Shown here one piece after another: positions 17,513 to 27,016 of a DNA stretch of 33,658 bases. Below the pieces are notes generated by a model. It did not search any database and had not been told where the DNA came from. It worked only from the letters and a program-made list of their open reading frames with translations. Source of the DNA: Prochlorococcus sp. AG-449-O05 (GTDB lineage Bacteria; Cyanobacteriota; Cyanobacteriia; PCC-6307; Cyanobiaceae); assembly GCA_003212195.1 (NCBI GenBank), contig QCQM01000009.1, positions 1 through 33,658 of the forward strand, read 5' to 3'. Position 1 is the stretch's first letter; each line of letters begins with the position of its first letter. The translations under genes and the position numbers were made by a program.

Positions 17513-18088
17513 TCATATAGACCATTTTGGGGCATTAAACTTTGTGATTTTTTGGCTTCTACTTAAGATTTCAGATAGTGGTGTAATAACGAAATTCCTA
17601 TTCATAAATCTAGGGTGAGGTAATCTTAATTCCTCGTCAACTGTATGAAAATCTTCCCACCAAAGAATATCTAAATCGAGACATCTTGATAGCCATTTCT
17701 TACCCTTTGGCGTCTCTTCTCGTCCAAAAAATCTCTCTAACTTTTTTAGCTCTTTTAAAAGTAATTTTGCCTTTTTATTCGATGGTTTAGGAAAAGAATT
17801 ACTTTTTATAAGTAATAGAGTGTTTAAATAATTTGGCTGCTCATTTTCAACACCATGGGGTAATGTCTCATAAATTGAAGACCAAAAAAAGTTTGCATGA
17901 AATTTGCTTTTCTCTTCTTTTTTTTGGTTGGAACTATCTCCCCACTCATTTATGATTTCCTCTATTTTTGGTTTGCAAATTAAGAGTGACTCAAGAGGGC
18001 TTCCGAATTTACTATCAATATTTGCTCCAAGGGATATACATAGTCCATTTTTGATATTAAGATTTGATAATTCCACTACAAAAAACAA
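17513..18088 (-). CDS. folK: 6-hydroxymethyl-dihydropterin pyrophosphokinase (HPPK)
   Basis: This enzyme transfers pyrophosphate from ATP to 6-hydroxymethyl-7,8-dihydropterin in folate synthesis. In the 191 residues the family marks are [11 protein letters not shown] at 19-29, [11 protein letters not shown] at 86-96, the catalytic segment [10 protein letters not shown] with D138 and D140, and [16 protein letters not shown] near the C-terminus. It is longer than E. coli FolK, with an insert around residues 50-65. The start is unsure: TTG at 18086-18088 or the GTG four codons later. It is divergent from chlD with only 36 bases between the proposed starts, so regulatory sites must be compact or lie in coding DNA. 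Confidence 0.93.
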   Translation of the reverse strand: MFFVVELSNLNIKNGLCISLGANIDSKFGSPLESLLICKPKIEEIINEWGDSSNQKKEEKSKFHANFFWSSIYETLPHGVENEQPNYLNTLLLIKSNSFPKPSNKKAKLLLKELKKLERFFGREETPKGKKWLSRCLDLDILWWEDFHTVDEELRLPHPRFMNRNFVITPLSEILSRSQKITKFNAPKWSI

Positions 18089-18124
18089 AGTTATTGGATA
18101 AATTCTATATCAGGCATTTTTAAA

Positions 18125-20308
18125 GTGATTTTGAACCCCGAGTTAAAAGAAAAAGGAGAAATAAAAGATTTAATCAATTCAAAGGATTCTTTTAGAGCTT
18201 TTCCTTTGGCGGCAATTACGGGTCATAGCTTATTGAAATTATCTTTGCTTTTGGCAGCAGTTGATCCCACTTTAGGAGGCGTGATTATCGCTGGTGGAAG
18301 AGGTACTGGTAAGTCAGTATTAGCAAGGGGTTTACATACTTTACTCCCTCCTGTAGAGGTATTAGATAATGAATCAATACTGGAAACACTATCTAAGAGA
18401 AATAGTAATACTTCATTAAGACCTATTGGTAGGAACCTAGATCCAGATAATCCAGAGGAATGGGATATTAGTACTAATAAATTGTTAGAGGAGGCAATTG
18501 GAAGTGATTATTTGAATCAAATTGATGAAATTCCAAAAAAAGTAAAAGAGGCACCATTTATTCAAGTTCCCATTGGTATAACTGAAGATAGACTTGTTGG
18601 ATCAATTGATGTCGCTGCCTCATTAAGTACGGGAGAACAAGTATTTCAGCCTGGAATTTTAGCAGAAGCTCATCGAGGTGTTCTGTATGTAGACGATATA
18701 AATTTATTAGATGATGGAATTGTAAATTTAATTCTTGAAGCTACAGGAAGAGAGAAAAATAATATTGAAAGAGATGGCTTGAGCCTCTCTCATCCTTGTA
18801 AGTCCCTTTTAATAGCAACTTATAATCCTGAAGAAGGAGCTTTAAGAGATCATGTTTTAGATCGTTTTGCAATTGTTCTTTCTGCAGATCAATCTATTGA
18901 TAATGCTCAAAGAGTTGAAATTACAAAATCTGTTTTGTCACACGCCGAAAATAATATTAAATTTTCAGAAAAATGGTCTGAAGAATCTGATAATTTATCT
19001 ACGCAATTAATTTTAGCAAGGCAATGGTTAAAGGATGTCAAGATAACAAAAGAGCAAATCACCTATTTAGTGAATGAAGCGCTTAGAGGAGGAGTAGAAG
19101 GGCATAGGTCAGAATTATTTGCAGTCAAAGTAGCAAAGGCTAATGCAGCTCTTCGAGGAGATGAGAATGTAAATTCTGAAGACCTAAAAGTCGCAGTAAG
19201 GTTAGTTATTCTCCCAAGAGCAATGCAAATACCTCCACAAGAAGATGATATTCAACCACCCCCTCCAGAGGATCAGAGTCCACCACCACCACCTCAATCA
19301 AACAATGAAGAGTCTGAACCTGAGACTAGTGAAAATGATAATGAGCAAGAACAAGAACAAGAACAAGATAACTCTGATGGAGAGGAAGAATCTACTCCTG
19401 AAATTCCTGAAGAATTCATACTAGACCCTGAGGCCTGTATGGTTGATCCTGATTTATTGCTTTTTTCATCAGCTAAAGCTAAAGCAGGGAATAGCGGGAG
19501 TAGATCAGTCATATTTAGTGACAGTAGAGGAAGATATGTAAAACCTATTATTCCAAGAGGTAAAGTAAAAAGAATCGCTGTAGATGCTACCCTTCGAGCT
19601 GCTGCTCCTTATCAAAAATCGAGAAGATTAAGGAACCCTAATAAATCAATAGTTATTGAAGAAAATGATTTTAGGGCAAAGCTTCTTCAAAAAAAGGCGG
19701 GAGCTTTAGTAATTTTTCTGGTAGATGCTAGTGGCTCTATGGCTTTAAATAGAATGCAAAGTGCCAAAGGCGCTGTAATAAGACTTTTAACAGAGGCTTA
19801 TGAGAATAGAGATGAAGTAGCACTTATTCCTTTTAGAGGTAATCAGGCCGAAGTCCTTTTACCTCCAACAAGATCAATAACTTCTGCAAAAAGAAGGTTA
19901 GAAACAATGCCTTGTGGTGGAGGATCCCCCTTAGCACATGGACTAACACAATCAGCAAAAGTAGCAAAAAATGCTCTTTCTACAGGAGATATAGGTCAAG
20001 TTATTGTTGTGGGGATCACTGATGGCCGAGGAAATGTACCATTAGGATTATCTCTAGGACAAAATGATGTTGAGGGAAAAGATAACGAAAATGAAAATGT
20101 CAATTTAAAACAGGAGGTTCTAGATATTGCTGCAAAATATCCCATGCTTGGGATAAAACTCTTAGTAATTGATACAGAAAGAAAATTTATAGCAAGTGGA
20201 TTTGGTAAAGAATTAGCAGAGGCTGCTCAAGGGAAATATGTCCAATTGCCAAAAGCTACAGATAAAGCAATCGCAGCTATGGCTTTAAATGCTATCAATG
20301 AATTCTAA
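18125..20308 (+). CDS. chlD: Magnesium chelatase subunit D
   Basis: ChlD works with ChlI and ChlH to insert Mg into protoporphyrin IX, the first committed step to (divinyl) chlorophyll. The 727 residues show an N-terminal AAA+ module with Walker A GGRGTGKS (57-64) and [11 protein letters not shown] as Walker B. A proline- then acid-rich linker spans about 378-430, including a Glu-Gln dipeptide run. The C-terminal integrin-I/von Willebrand A domain has the MIDAS motif DASGS at 534-538. Length and order are those of cyanobacterial ChlD. The Walker A looks intact, although in several species ChlD is a poor ATPase. The start is GTG 18125; TTG 18131 is an alternative. It ends 7 bases before the convergent Mce gene stop. 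Confidence 0.97.
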   Translation: MILNPELKEKGEIKDLINSKDSFRAFPLAAITGHSLLKLSLLLAAVDPTLGGVIIAGGRGTGKSVLARGLHTLLPPVEVLDNESILETLSKRNSNTSLRPIGRNLDPDNPEEWDISTNKLLEEAIGSDYLNQIDEIPKKVKEAPFIQVPIGITEDRLVGSIDVAASLSTGEQVFQPGILAEAHRGVLYVDDINLLDDGIVNLILEATGREKNNIERDGLSLSHPCKSLLIATYNPEEGALRDHVLDRFAIVLSADQSIDNAQRVEITKSVLSHAENNIKFSEKWSEESDNLSTQLILARQWLKDVKITKEQITYLVNEALRGGVEGHRSELFAVKVAKANAALRGDENVNSEDLKVAVRLVILPRAMQIPPQEDDIQPPPPEDQSPPPPPQSNNEESEPETSENDNEQEQEQEQDNSDGEEESTPEIPEEFILDPEACMVDPDLLLFSSAKAKAGNSGSRSVIFSDSRGRYVKPIIPRGKVKRIAVDATLRAAAPYQKSRRLRNPNKSIVIEENDFRAKLLQKKAGALVIFLVDASGSMALNRMQSAKGAVIRLLTEAYENRDEVALIPFRGNQAEVLLPPTRSITSAKRRLETMPCGGGSPLAHGLTQSAKVAKNALSTGDIGQVIVVGITDGRGNVPLGLSLGQNDVEGKDNENENVNLKQEVLDIAAKYPMLGIKLLVIDTERKFIASGFGKELAEAAQGKYVQLPKATDKAIAAMALNAINEF

Positions 20309-20315
20309 ATTTTTC

Positions 20316-21161
20316 TTATGGATAAATTTCGTTAAGGAATTTTGAAAGACCAATCGTTAAATCTCTTATAGATTTAGTTAATTCTTTATCTTGAGTTAAT
20401 TTTTCAAAATCATCGCTCATATCATCTATTTTGGTTGAGATAGACCTAGCAGCACTAATCGTCAATTTAATGTCATTAAGGGTTTCTTCATCATCAATAG
20501 TAGACAAAATGTTATTTAAATGATTTGCAGCAATTGTAATTTCTTTTAATAGAGGTTCAACTCTTTGTAGTTCTTGTTTAGATAAATAAATTAATTCATC
20601 AAGATTTTCTTGTGTTTTGTCAAATTGGTCAATTGAAGTAACTATGTTTTCAATTAAGTTTTCTTGATTTGTGTCTTTTAAAAGTTGACTTATTCTACTA
20701 GTTATATTAGATAGGCTTGATAGTTGTTTACCTGTGATAGTGTCTCCCTGACAAATAATTAATTTGCTATTGCATTTGTCGGATATAGGTTTTGCAATGT
20801 TTTTAGGAATTGTCTTATCACTAGTTTCTAAAGCAACTTGTACATCTCCTCCAAGGAAAGAATTTGTAACTACCCTTGCAAATGCTGGCCTTGGGAGAAT
20901 AATTTCAGGATTATTCAAAACTATTTTTGCCTTGATTGATTCATTTGTGAATAAGATATCTTCTATCGATCCAACTAAGATTCCTCTGTAAGTAACTGGA
21001 GATTTTTTTGACAAACCGCTTGCGTTATTGAATTCAGCAAAGAGGTGCCAATTTTTTGAAGATAATCTCACTCCTCTTAGCCAAAAAGAAAAAAATGTGA
21101 ATATTAAAATTCCTCCTAATAAGGAAAAACCAACTATTGAATCTCGTAAGCTTCTACGCAT
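20316..21161 (-). CDS. Mce/MlaD-type substrate-binding protein of a lipid ABC transporter
   Basis: The 281-residue protein has one N-terminal membrane anchor (about 8-29) and a single MCE domain (about 36-113, with FAEFNNASGLSKKSPVTYRG and VGSIEDI). A long helical, probably coiled-coil C-terminal tail follows. This is the layout of MlaD and of chloroplast TGD2, which pass phospholipids between membranes. In cyanobacteria it should sit in the cytoplasmic membrane facing the periplasm. It starts 5 bases after the ATPase stop, so the two form an operon. The expected MlaE/TGD1 permease is not in this window. Confidence 0.9.
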   Translation of the reverse strand: MRRSLRDSIVGFSLLGGILIFTFFSFWLRGVRLSSKNWHLFAEFNNASGLSKKSPVTYRGILVGSIEDILFTNESIKAKIVLNNPEIILPRPAFARVVTNSFLGGDVQVALETSDKTIPKNIAKPISDKCNSKLIICQGDTITGKQLSSLSNITSRISQLLKDTNQENLIENIVTSIDQFDKTQENLDELIYLSKQELQRVEPLLKEITIAANHLNNILSTIDDEETLNDIKLTISAARSISTKIDDMSDDFEKLTQDKELTKSIRDLTIGLSKFLNEIYP

Positions 21162-21166
21162 AATTT

Positions 21167-21952
21167 CTAAATATCTTTGGGTTGCATTGGACCATCAAGT
21201 TTTCCATTTCTAAATTGAAAAACATAGGGATCTTTACTATTTTTAAATTCATCAATCGAACCTGCCCATCTAAATTTGCCTCCATAAAGTATTAAAACTT
21301 TATCTGATGTCCTTTCTATAGTACTAAGAACATGGCTAACTACAATAGATGATCCGCTAGCTTTATCATTTGTCTTATTAATTAAATCTTCAATTCTTGA
21401 TGAAGCAATTGGATCTAGGCCAGCAGTTGGTTCATCAAAAAGTAATAAAGGTTTAGACTTCGCATTAAGAGTTTGATCAGTAATTAATGCTCTAGCAAAA
21501 CTTACTCTTTTTTGCATGCCTCCGCTTAATTCATTTGGAAGCTTATTCTCAACATTAAATAATCCTACCTCAGCTAAGCAATCAGATACTATTTCATGAA
21601 TTAACTTTTTAGATAGGTTTTTATTTCTCTTAAGGACAAAACCTACATTTTCTTCAATAGTTAAAGATCCTAATAAAGCAGGGTTCTGAAAAACTAGTCT
21701 TACATCAGGAGGATTATTTTGATCTAATCTCAAGTATGTTTGCTTTTCACCAAATATTCTTAATTCTCCATTTGTAGGTAAAATAAGTCCTGCTAATATT
21801 TTTAATATGGTTGATTTACCAGAACCAGAGGGGCCAACAATAGCTAATTTCTCTCCATCTTTAAGTTCAAAATTTATTTGATTAAGCACATTAACTTCAC
21901 CCCAGCTTATTGAGAGGTTTTTTGTTTCAACTGCATTTTTTGATTTTTTCAA
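21167..21952 (-). CDS. ABC transporter ATPase, MlaF/TGD3-like
   Basis: The 261-residue nucleotide-binding subunit is complete: Walker A GPSGSGKST (40-48), Q-loop Q89, signature LSGGMQKR (142-149), Walker B LLLFDEP with D173 and E174, and the switch histidine H207 in VVSHVL. The LSGGM signature and direct linkage to an Mce protein identify it as the ATPase of a lipid (Mla/TGD-type) importer or exporter. Members of this subgroup carry GGM where most ABC ATPases have GGQ. It faces the divergent YvcK-like gene across a 133-base gap. Confidence 0.93.
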   Translation of the reverse strand: MKKSKNAVETKNLSISWGEVNVLNQINFELKDGEKLAIVGPSGSGKSTILKILAGLILPTNGELRIFGEKQTYLRLDQNNPPDVRLVFQNPALLGSLTIEENVGFVLKRNKNLSKKLIHEIVSDCLAEVGLFNVENKLPNELSGGMQKRVSFARALITDQTLNAKSKPLLLFDEPTAGLDPIASSRIEDLINKTNDKASGSSIVVSHVLSTIERTSDKVLILYGGKFRWAGSIDEFKNSKDPYVFQFRNGKLDGPMQPKDI

Positions 21953-22028
21953 AACTTATATTAAAGAGCATCAATATATTTCATTTTGCCTATTTTTAGA
22001 AATAAAAAAAGGATGTATGAATTTGATT

Positions 22029-22034
22029 TATAAT
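22029..22034 (+). promoter_or_regulatory. Candidate -10 box of the YvcK-like gene
   Basis: A perfect TATAAT lies about 50 bases upstream of the ATG at 22086, with no good -35 hexamer at the usual distance. Weak or absent -35 boxes are known for many Prochlorococcus promoters. AGAGG at about 22074-22078 would be the ribosome binding site. In such A+T-rich DNA the match alone is modest evidence. Confidence 0.35.
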
Positions 22035-22085
22035 GATTTTATATAGTTTTTAAATTTTGAGAAAAATAATTTAAGAGGTTTTTTA

Positions 22086-23471
22086 ATGAATAAGGGTAAA
22101 AAAAGGGTAAGAAAATACTATAAAAATTTTAAACAGTCTAATTTTGATTTATTGAAGAAAGTCTTAAGAATTTTGAGTTGGTTTTTGCCAGGATTGGTAA
22201 TAAAAAGATGGATCTTTACATCTGCAATAGGTTTTTTGACTGCATTATTAGGCTTGGCAATTTGGACAAATTTAAGACCGCTCTATTGGCTTTTTGAAAT
22301 CTTTTTTTTGGTAATGAAAGGTTTAACTAGTATTATTCCTGTTTCATTGATGGGGCCATTATTTTTTGTTATTGGAATATTATTAATAGCGATTGGGCAA
22401 AATAGAAGTATTAATTCTATTCAAAAAGCTCTTGTTCCGGAAAAAGATACATTTTTAGTTGATGCATTAAGAGTTAAAAGTAAATTAAACAGAGGCCCAA
22501 ATATTGTAGCAATTGGTGGTGGTACAGGCTTATCTACTTTATTGAAAGGCTTAAAAAATTATAGTAGTAACATTACAGCAATCGTAACTGTATCGGATGA
22601 TGGTGGAAGCAGTGGAATTCTAAGAAAACAGTTAGGAGTGCAACCTCCAGGAGATATTAGAAATTGTTTGGCAGCCTTATCAAACGAAGAACCTACTTTA
22701 ACCAGATTATTTCAGTACAGATTTTCAGGGGGAAGTGGTCTGGACGGTCATAGTTTTGGAAATCTATTCTTATCTGCTTTAACAACAATTACAGGTAGTT
22801 TAGAAAAAGCAGTTCAAGCCTCCAGTAAGGTTTTGGCGGTACAAGGTCAAGTTTTACCTGCAACAAATATTGATGTTATGTTATGGGCTGAATTAGAAGA
22901 TGGTGAGAAAATTTTTGGTGAAAGCAAGATCAGTAAATCTAAAAAATTAATTTCGAGGATTGGTTACCTACCAGAAAATCCTTCAGCGCTTCCAAGTGCT
23001 CTTGAATCTATAAAAGAAGCTGATTTAATTGTTCTTGGCCCAGGTAGTCTATACACTTCTTTGTTACCTAATCTGTTAGTACCTGAAATAGTAGATGCGT
23101 TATTGAAAAGTAATGCTCCTAAAATTTATATAAGTAATTTGATGACTCAGCCTGGAGAAACAGATGGGCTTGATGTCTATCAACATATCAAAGCAATAGA
23201 AAAACAATTATCAAATTTTGGAGTTAATACTCGAATTTTTAATTCAATCTTATCTCAGATTCAATTTGAAAAGTCTCCATTAGTAGACTATTACGAAAGT
23301 AGAGGGGCAGAGCCTGTCCAATGTAATAAAGAAAAATTATTATCTGAGGGTTATTATGTTTTACAAGCCCCATTGTATTCAAAAAGAATCACTCCAACTC
23401 TTAGACATGATCCAAGAAGACTAGCAAGAGCAGTTATGTTTATTTACCGTAAATTAAAAAAATTAAACTAA
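22086..23471 (+). CDS. YvcK/CofD-like protein (gluconeogenesis factor family) with membrane anchor
   Basis: The C-terminal two thirds match the YvcK/CofD family: [17 protein letters not shown] at 141-157, VSDDGGSSG at 169-177, [12 protein letters not shown], and [11 protein letters not shown], then [15 protein letters not shown]. In Bacillus YvcK binds UDP-sugars and affects carbon flow and cell shape. The N-terminal 110 residues contain three likely membrane segments (about 43-60, 66-84, 88-104), which soluble Bacillus YvcK lacks, so this protein is probably membrane-tethered. It is not the F420 enzyme CofD by context. An AGAGG sequence upstream supports ATG 22086. Its stop interlocks with the convergent ndhJ stop (4-base overlap). 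Confidence 0.92.
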   Translation: MNKGKKRVRKYYKNFKQSNFDLLKKVLRILSWFLPGLVIKRWIFTSAIGFLTALLGLAIWTNLRPLYWLFEIFFLVMKGLTSIIPVSLMGPLFFVIGILLIAIGQNRSINSIQKALVPEKDTFLVDALRVKSKLNRGPNIVAIGGGTGLSTLLKGLKNYSSNITAIVTVSDDGGSSGILRKQLGVQPPGDIRNCLAALSNEEPTLTRLFQYRFSGGSGLDGHSFGNLFLSALTTITGSLEKAVQASSKVLAVQGQVLPATNIDVMLWAELEDGEKIFGESKISKSKKLISRIGYLPENPSALPSALESIKEADLIVLGPGSLYTSLLPNLLVPEIVDALLKSNAPKIYISNLMTQPGETDGLDVYQHIKAIEKQLSNFGVNTRIFNSILSQIQFEKSPLVDYYESRGAEPVQCNKEKLLSEGYYVLQAPLYSKRITPTLRHDPRRLARAVMFIYRKLKKLN

Positions 23472-23998
23472 TATGCATCTTGAAGTTCATAGAAATCTGG
23501 CTGTATATAATCTTTTCTTAATGGCCATCCTCTCCAATCTTCAGGCATTAATAGTCTTTTGGGATTTGGATGATCAATAAAATTTATTCCATACATATCA
23601 AAAGTTTCTCTTTCTTGCCAATCACTTCCTTTAAAAATTTTATACAAACTAGGGATTGATAAATCAGAATCTCTTTTTAAGAAAACTTTTAATCTGACTT
23701 CTTTAATTTTTTTGATTCTTTGTAAATCATCAACAGTTATAAAATGGTAGAAACTAACAAGATTTTTGCCTGGTCCCTCATCATATCCTCCTTGACATTG
23801 GAGATAGTTGAAACCGTAATTTTTCAAGGCAGATACTGCTTCATATAATTTGTTAGGTTCCACAGAAATGTTTTCAATTCCTATGTGATCATCAGATAAA
23901 GATTGATTTGGAATTCCATCTTTTGACAAAGATTGGCTTATAAAACCTTCTTTTTCTATTGAGGCATCTGGGGATTTGGCTAAACCGTCTTTTTCCAT
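23468..23998 (-). CDS. ndhJ: NAD(P)H-quinone oxidoreductase subunit J
   Basis: NdhJ is a hydrophilic connecting-arm subunit of cyanobacterial NDH-1 (30-kDa/NuoC homologue), on the cytoplasmic side of the thylakoid complex. The 176 residues include the family signature [18 protein letters not shown] and, after it, [17 protein letters not shown]. The N-terminal 40 or so residues are Ser/Asp-rich and poorly conserved. Its ATG overlaps the ndhK stop by one base, which indicates translational coupling. It is the last gene of ndhC-ndhK-ndhJ. Confidence 0.97.
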   Translation of the reverse strand: MEKDGLAKSPDASIEKEGFISQSLSKDGIPNQSLSDDHIGIENISVEPNKLYEAVSALKNYGFNYLQCQGGYDEGPGKNLVSFYHFITVDDLQRIKKIKEVRLKVFLKRDSDLSIPSLYKIFKGSDWQERETFDMYGINFIDHPNPKRLLMPEDWRGWPLRKDYIQPDFYELQDAY

Positions 23999-24732
23999 TA
24001 ATCTTCTACAGAATCAATAATTTCAGTTTTTTCGGCATTTTCAGGTAATTCGGTTATTTTTTCTTTTTTGGAGGGAGATATTACGTTAGCTGAAGTTTTA
24101 TTTAGATATTCGCCTGTATTTTCTGAGAAAACGAGATTCATTTCGTGATCAGATGTTATGTATCTGTGAGTTTGTTCTGTTTTTGGGCGTTCTAAAATTG
24201 ATTCATTACCAACTTTTTTTCTTAATTTAATTACAGCATCAAAAATTGCTTCTGGTCTTGGTGGACATCCTGGGAGGTATAAATCAACTGGTATTAATTT
24301 ATCAACGCCTCTTACAGCAGTTGTAGAATCTGCACTGAACATTCCCCCTGTGATTGTACAAGCACCCATAGCGATAACATACTTTGGTTCAGGCATCTGC
24401 TCATAAAGTCTTACAAGCGCGGGTGCCATCTTCATTGTTACTGTCCCTGCAACTATTAGTAAATCTGCTTGCCTTGGCGAGCTTCTAGGCACTAATCCAA
24501 ATCTATCAAAATCAAATCTTGATCCAATTAAGGCAGCAAATTCTATAAAACAACAAGCTGTCCCATACAAAAGTGGCCATAGACTGCTTAACCTAGCCCA
24601 ATTATGAAGATCATCTAAACTTGTCAAGATAATATTTTCGCTTAAATCTGTAGTAACTTCGGGTGCACCAAGAGGATTGCAAGTTCCTTCTCGGATTTCT
24701 CTAATTGCTTTTGGGGATAATTGTGGATTCAA
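23998..24732 (-). CDS. ndhK: NAD(P)H-quinone oxidoreductase subunit K
   Basis: NdhK holds the N2-type [4Fe-4S] cluster that passes electrons to plastoquinone in NDH-1. The four cluster cysteines are visible: C60 and C61 in [10 protein letters not shown]125 in GACTITGG, and C156 in [11 protein letters not shown]. The 244-residue length includes an acidic C-terminal tail of about 60 residues beyond the conserved domain, as in other marine cyanobacteria. It begins 4 bases after the ndhC stop and its stop overlaps the ndhJ start, so the three are one transcription unit. Confidence 0.98.
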   Translation of the reverse strand: MNPQLSPKAIREIREGTCNPLGAPEVTTDLSENIILTSLDDLHNWARLSSLWPLLYGTACCFIEFAALIGSRFDFDRFGLVPRSSPRQADLLIVAGTVTMKMAPALVRLYEQMPEPKYVIAMGACTITGGMFSADSTTAVRGVDKLIPVDLYLPGCPPRPEAIFDAVIKLRKKVGNESILERPKTEQTHRYITSDHEMNLVFSENTGEYLNKTSANVISPSKKEKITELPENAEKTEIIDSVED

Positions 24733-24736
24733 TTTT

Positions 24737-25099
24737 TTAACTCCATTCTAAAGCACCTTTTCTCCATGCGTATGCAAGAGCGATAACAAGTATTGCAATG
24801 AAAATCAAAGCTTCAATAAAAGCTAATAAGCCTAATCTATTGAAGGCAACAGCCCAAGGATAAAGGAATACTGTCTCAACATCAAATATAACGAAAACTA
24901 AGGCAAACATGTAATAACGAATATTAAATTGAATCCATGCTCCTCCTATAGGCTCCATTCCAGATTCATAAGTGAGTTTTCTTTCCCCTGTTCTGCCCTT
25001 TGGGGCAACGATGAGATTAGTAACTAGAGCTAATATTGGTACAGCTGCGGCAATAAGAAGGAAACCTAAAAAATATTCATAGCCAGTTAATAAAAACAT
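24737..25099 (-). CDS. ndhC: NAD(P)H-quinone oxidoreductase subunit C
   Basis: NdhC is the small membrane subunit (NuoA homologue) of NDH-1 near the quinone site. The 120 residues form three membrane helices (about 7-30, 58-84 and 88-113) with the signature [20 protein letters not shown] and [13 protein letters not shown] between and within them. It heads ndhC-ndhK-ndhJ; its ATG is 77 bases from the divergent rubA start, and the shared gap carries several inverted repeats. Confidence 0.98.
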   Translation of the reverse strand: MFLLTGYEYFLGFLLIAAAVPILALVTNLIVAPKGRTGERKLTYESGMEPIGGAWIQFNIRYYMFALVFVIFDVETVFLYPWAVAFNRLGLLAFIEALIFIAILVIALAYAWRKGALEWS

Positions 25100-25127
25100 C
25101 TTAAAAAATTAATTTTGAATAAAAGTC

Positions 25128-25165
25128 GCTTAATTAAGCAAAATCTTTTAAAGTTCTTAAAGAAC
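25128..25165. promoter_or_regulatory. Cluster of short palindromes in the ndhC-rubA divergent gap
   Basis: Within the 77-base gap there is a perfect 12-base palindrome GCTTAATTAAGC (25128-25139), then CTTTTAAAG (25145-25153, 4-bp arms around one base), then GTTCTTAAAGAAC (25153-25165, 6-bp arms around one base). They stand between two photosynthetic operons that start in opposite directions. They could be binding sites for a dimeric regulator; no T-run follows, so they do not look like terminators. I cannot name a regulator. Confidence 0.35.
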
Positions 25166-25176
25166 AATAATAAACC

Positions 25177-25605
25177 GTGAGTGAAAACATTCAACCAGCC
25201 TCTGAGGAAAACAAAATAGTTGAAGACTTTGAGAAAGAAAAACCTTCTGAAAATTCCTCAGGAGTAAAAGTTGAACAACCTGCCCCTAATTTAGAACAAA
25301 ATAGATTCGAATGTAGAAGTTGTGGATACATTTATGATCCATATGAAGGTAATAAAAAATTAAACATACCTAAAAATACGCCCTTTTCAGAGTTGGATGG
25401 GAATACTTTTGCTTGCCCTGTTTGTCGAGCTGGTAAAAATTTTTATAAGGATATTGGATCTAGAGCAAAACCTAGTGGATTTGAAGAGAATTTAGTTTAT
25501 GGATTTGGATTTAATAGTTTACCTCCTGGACAAAAAAATATATTGATTTTTGGAGGGTTGGCGTTTGCTGCTGCTATGTTCCTTTCTTTGTACTCTTTGC
25601 ATTAA
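25177..25605 (+). CDS. rubA: Membrane-anchored rubredoxin RubA
   Basis: The 142-residue protein has an acidic disordered N-terminus, a rubredoxin domain with Fe ligands C46 and C49 (CRSCGYIYDPYEG) and C80 and C83 (CPVCRAG), and a C-terminal membrane helix at about 121-140. This is the cyanobacterial/plastid RubA (RBD1) type, needed for photosystem assembly. The start is GTG 25177, giving MSENIQ. Linkage to ycf48 and psbEFLJ directly downstream, as in many cyanobacteria, supports a role in PSII biogenesis. ycf48 starts 9 bases after its stop. Confidence 0.96.
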   Translation: MSENIQPASEENKIVEDFEKEKPSENSSGVKVEQPAPNLEQNRFECRSCGYIYDPYEGNKKLNIPKNTPFSELDGNTFACPVCRAGKNFYKDIGSRAKPSGFEENLVYGFGFNSLPPGQKNILIFGGLAFAAAMFLSLYSLH

Positions 25606-25614
25606 TATAATTAA

Positions 25615-26628
25615 ATGAAAAATTTTTTTACCATTATTCCTAACCTTCTTTTATCTGTAGTTCTCTGTTTTGTTTTAAGCAGTTGCTCATCTACAGGTGT
25701 CAAGATGAATGAAAGCAGCCCTTGGAAAACAATTCAGTTTGAAGATCAGGCTAATGCTTTAGATGTTGATTTTATAGATGATAATCATGGGTTTTTAGTA
25801 GGCTCCAACAGATTGATTATGGAATCTACCGATGGTGGTGAAACATGGGAAAAAAGATCATTAGACATTTCTGCTGAAGAAAACTTTCGCCTTCTCGATA
25901 TTGATTTCAAGGGTTCTGAAGGTTGGTTAATAGGGCAACCCTCTCTCGTAATGCATACTTTGGATGAAGGTAAAAATTGGACTAGGCTTTCACTTGGGAA
26001 GTTACCAGGCCAGCCTTTCTTAGTTACTACTATTGATGAAGGAGTTGCTCAATTAGCGACAACCTCAGCAGCTATTTATGAAACTTCCAATGGCGGTGAA
26101 ACATGGGAGGCAAAAGTATCAGACCCTTCGGAACAGGGAGGTATAAGAGATTTAAGAAGAACATCTAGCGGTGATTATGTGAGTGTAAGCAGTCTGGGAA
26201 ATTTCTTCTCTACTCTTGATAGTGAAAGCAATACTTGGATTGCTCACCAAAGAGCAAGTAGTAAAAGAGTGCAAAGCATTGGTTTCAACCCAGAAGGAAG
26301 TTTATGGATGCTTTCAAGAGGTGCGGAAATTAGATTTAATGAAGATTCTAATAACCTTGAAAGTTGGTCAAAGCCTATAATCCCTATTCTTAATGGTTAC
26401 AATTATTTAGATATGGGATGGGATCCAAATGGTGACATATGGGCTGGCGGTGGTAATGGCACTTTAATAGTAAGTAAAGATCAAGGTGAAACTTGGAATT
26501 CAGATCCTCTTGCTTCTGCATTGCCTACTAACTATATAAAAATAGTTTTTCTTGATAAAGAGTCTTTAGACGAACAAAAAGGATTCATACTTGGAGAGCG
26601 TGGTTACATTCTTAAATGGAATGGTTAA
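25615..26628 (+). CDS. ycf48: Photosystem II assembly factor Ycf48 (HCF136-like)
   Basis: Ycf48 helps build the early PSII reaction centre and binds the D1 precursor. The 337 residues start with a lipoprotein signal peptide ending in LSSC (lipid-modified C24), so the protein should be anchored on the lumenal side. A beta-propeller follows, with BNR-like repeats [36 protein letters not shown] and [12 protein letters not shown]. The C-terminal end [15 protein letters not shown] fits the family. It lies between rubA and psbE; 137 bases separate it from psbE, room for a separate promoter. Confidence 0.97.
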   Translation: MKNFFTIIPNLLLSVVLCFVLSSCSSTGVKMNESSPWKTIQFEDQANALDVDFIDDNHGFLVGSNRLIMESTDGGETWEKRSLDISAEENFRLLDIDFKGSEGWLIGQPSLVMHTLDEGKNWTRLSLGKLPGQPFLVTTIDEGVAQLATTSAAIYETSNGGETWEAKVSDPSEQGGIRDLRRTSSGDYVSVSSLGNFFSTLDSESNTWIAHQRASSKRVQSIGFNPEGSLWMLSRGAEIRFNEDSNNLESWSKPIIPILNGYNYLDMGWDPNGDIWAGGGNGTLIVSKDQGETWNSDPLASALPTNYIKIVFLDKESLDEQKGFILGERGYILKWNG

Positions 26629-26722
26629 ATCTGTAATAACTTAAGAAAATAATAAAAAAAATCTTAATTTTCGATTAATTTAACAACTGTCTGTAACCAA
26701 CCTGTTAATTTCTTCGCGAACT

Positions 26723-26728
26723 TATGAT
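26723..26728 (+). promoter_or_regulatory. Candidate -10 box for psbEFLJ
   Basis: TATGAT stands 38 bases before the psbE ATG, inside the 137-base gap 26629-26765 after ycf48. TACACT at 26731-26736 is a second candidate. No convincing -35 hexamer is seen at 17 bases. The gap also contains an A+T-rich stretch after ycf48 but no strong terminator hairpin, so readthrough from rubA-ycf48 is possible. Confidence 0.3.
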
Positions 26729-26765
26729 TTTACACTGTAAGATCATATGGTAAACATTTGTGATT

Positions 26766-27014
26766 ATGGCCGCAGGTTCAACGGGTGAACGCCCATTCTT
26801 TGAAATAATCACCAGTATTAGGTACTGGATTATTCATGCAGTAACATTACCAGCTATTTTTATAGCAGGCTTCTTATTCGTATACACAGGTTTGGCTTAC
26901 GACGCTTTCGGTACTCCTCGTCCGGATAGTTATTTTCAGGCATCTGAAGCAAAAGCTCCTGTAGTAACACAAAGATTTGATGCGAAGTCTCAACTTGATT
27001 TAAGAACAAAATAA
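26766..27014 (+). CDS. psbE: Cytochrome b559 alpha subunit
   Basis: PsbE with PsbF binds the b559 haem in the PSII core. From ATG 26766 the protein has 82 residues and begins [20 protein letters not shown]; the haem ligand is H24 in [10 protein letters not shown], followed by one membrane helix and the conserved [16 protein letters not shown]. An in-frame GTG two codons earlier (26760) is rejected because the family N-terminus starts at this ATG. It leads psbE-psbF-psbL-psbJ, with psbF 2 bases downstream. Confidence 0.98.
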   Translation: MAAGSTGERPFFEIITSIRYWIIHAVTLPAIFIAGFLFVYTGLAYDAFGTPRPDSYFQASEAKAPVVTQRFDAKSQLDLRTK

Positions 27015-27016
27015 CT

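Noticed and set aside
19294-19512. Ser-rich minus-strand frame within chlD
   Set aside because: It is the antisense of the Glu-Gln/proline linker and has no independent support.
26760-26765. GTG two codons before psbE as alternative start
   Set aside because: The PsbE family starts at the ATG at 26766; the GTG would add only two unconserved residues.
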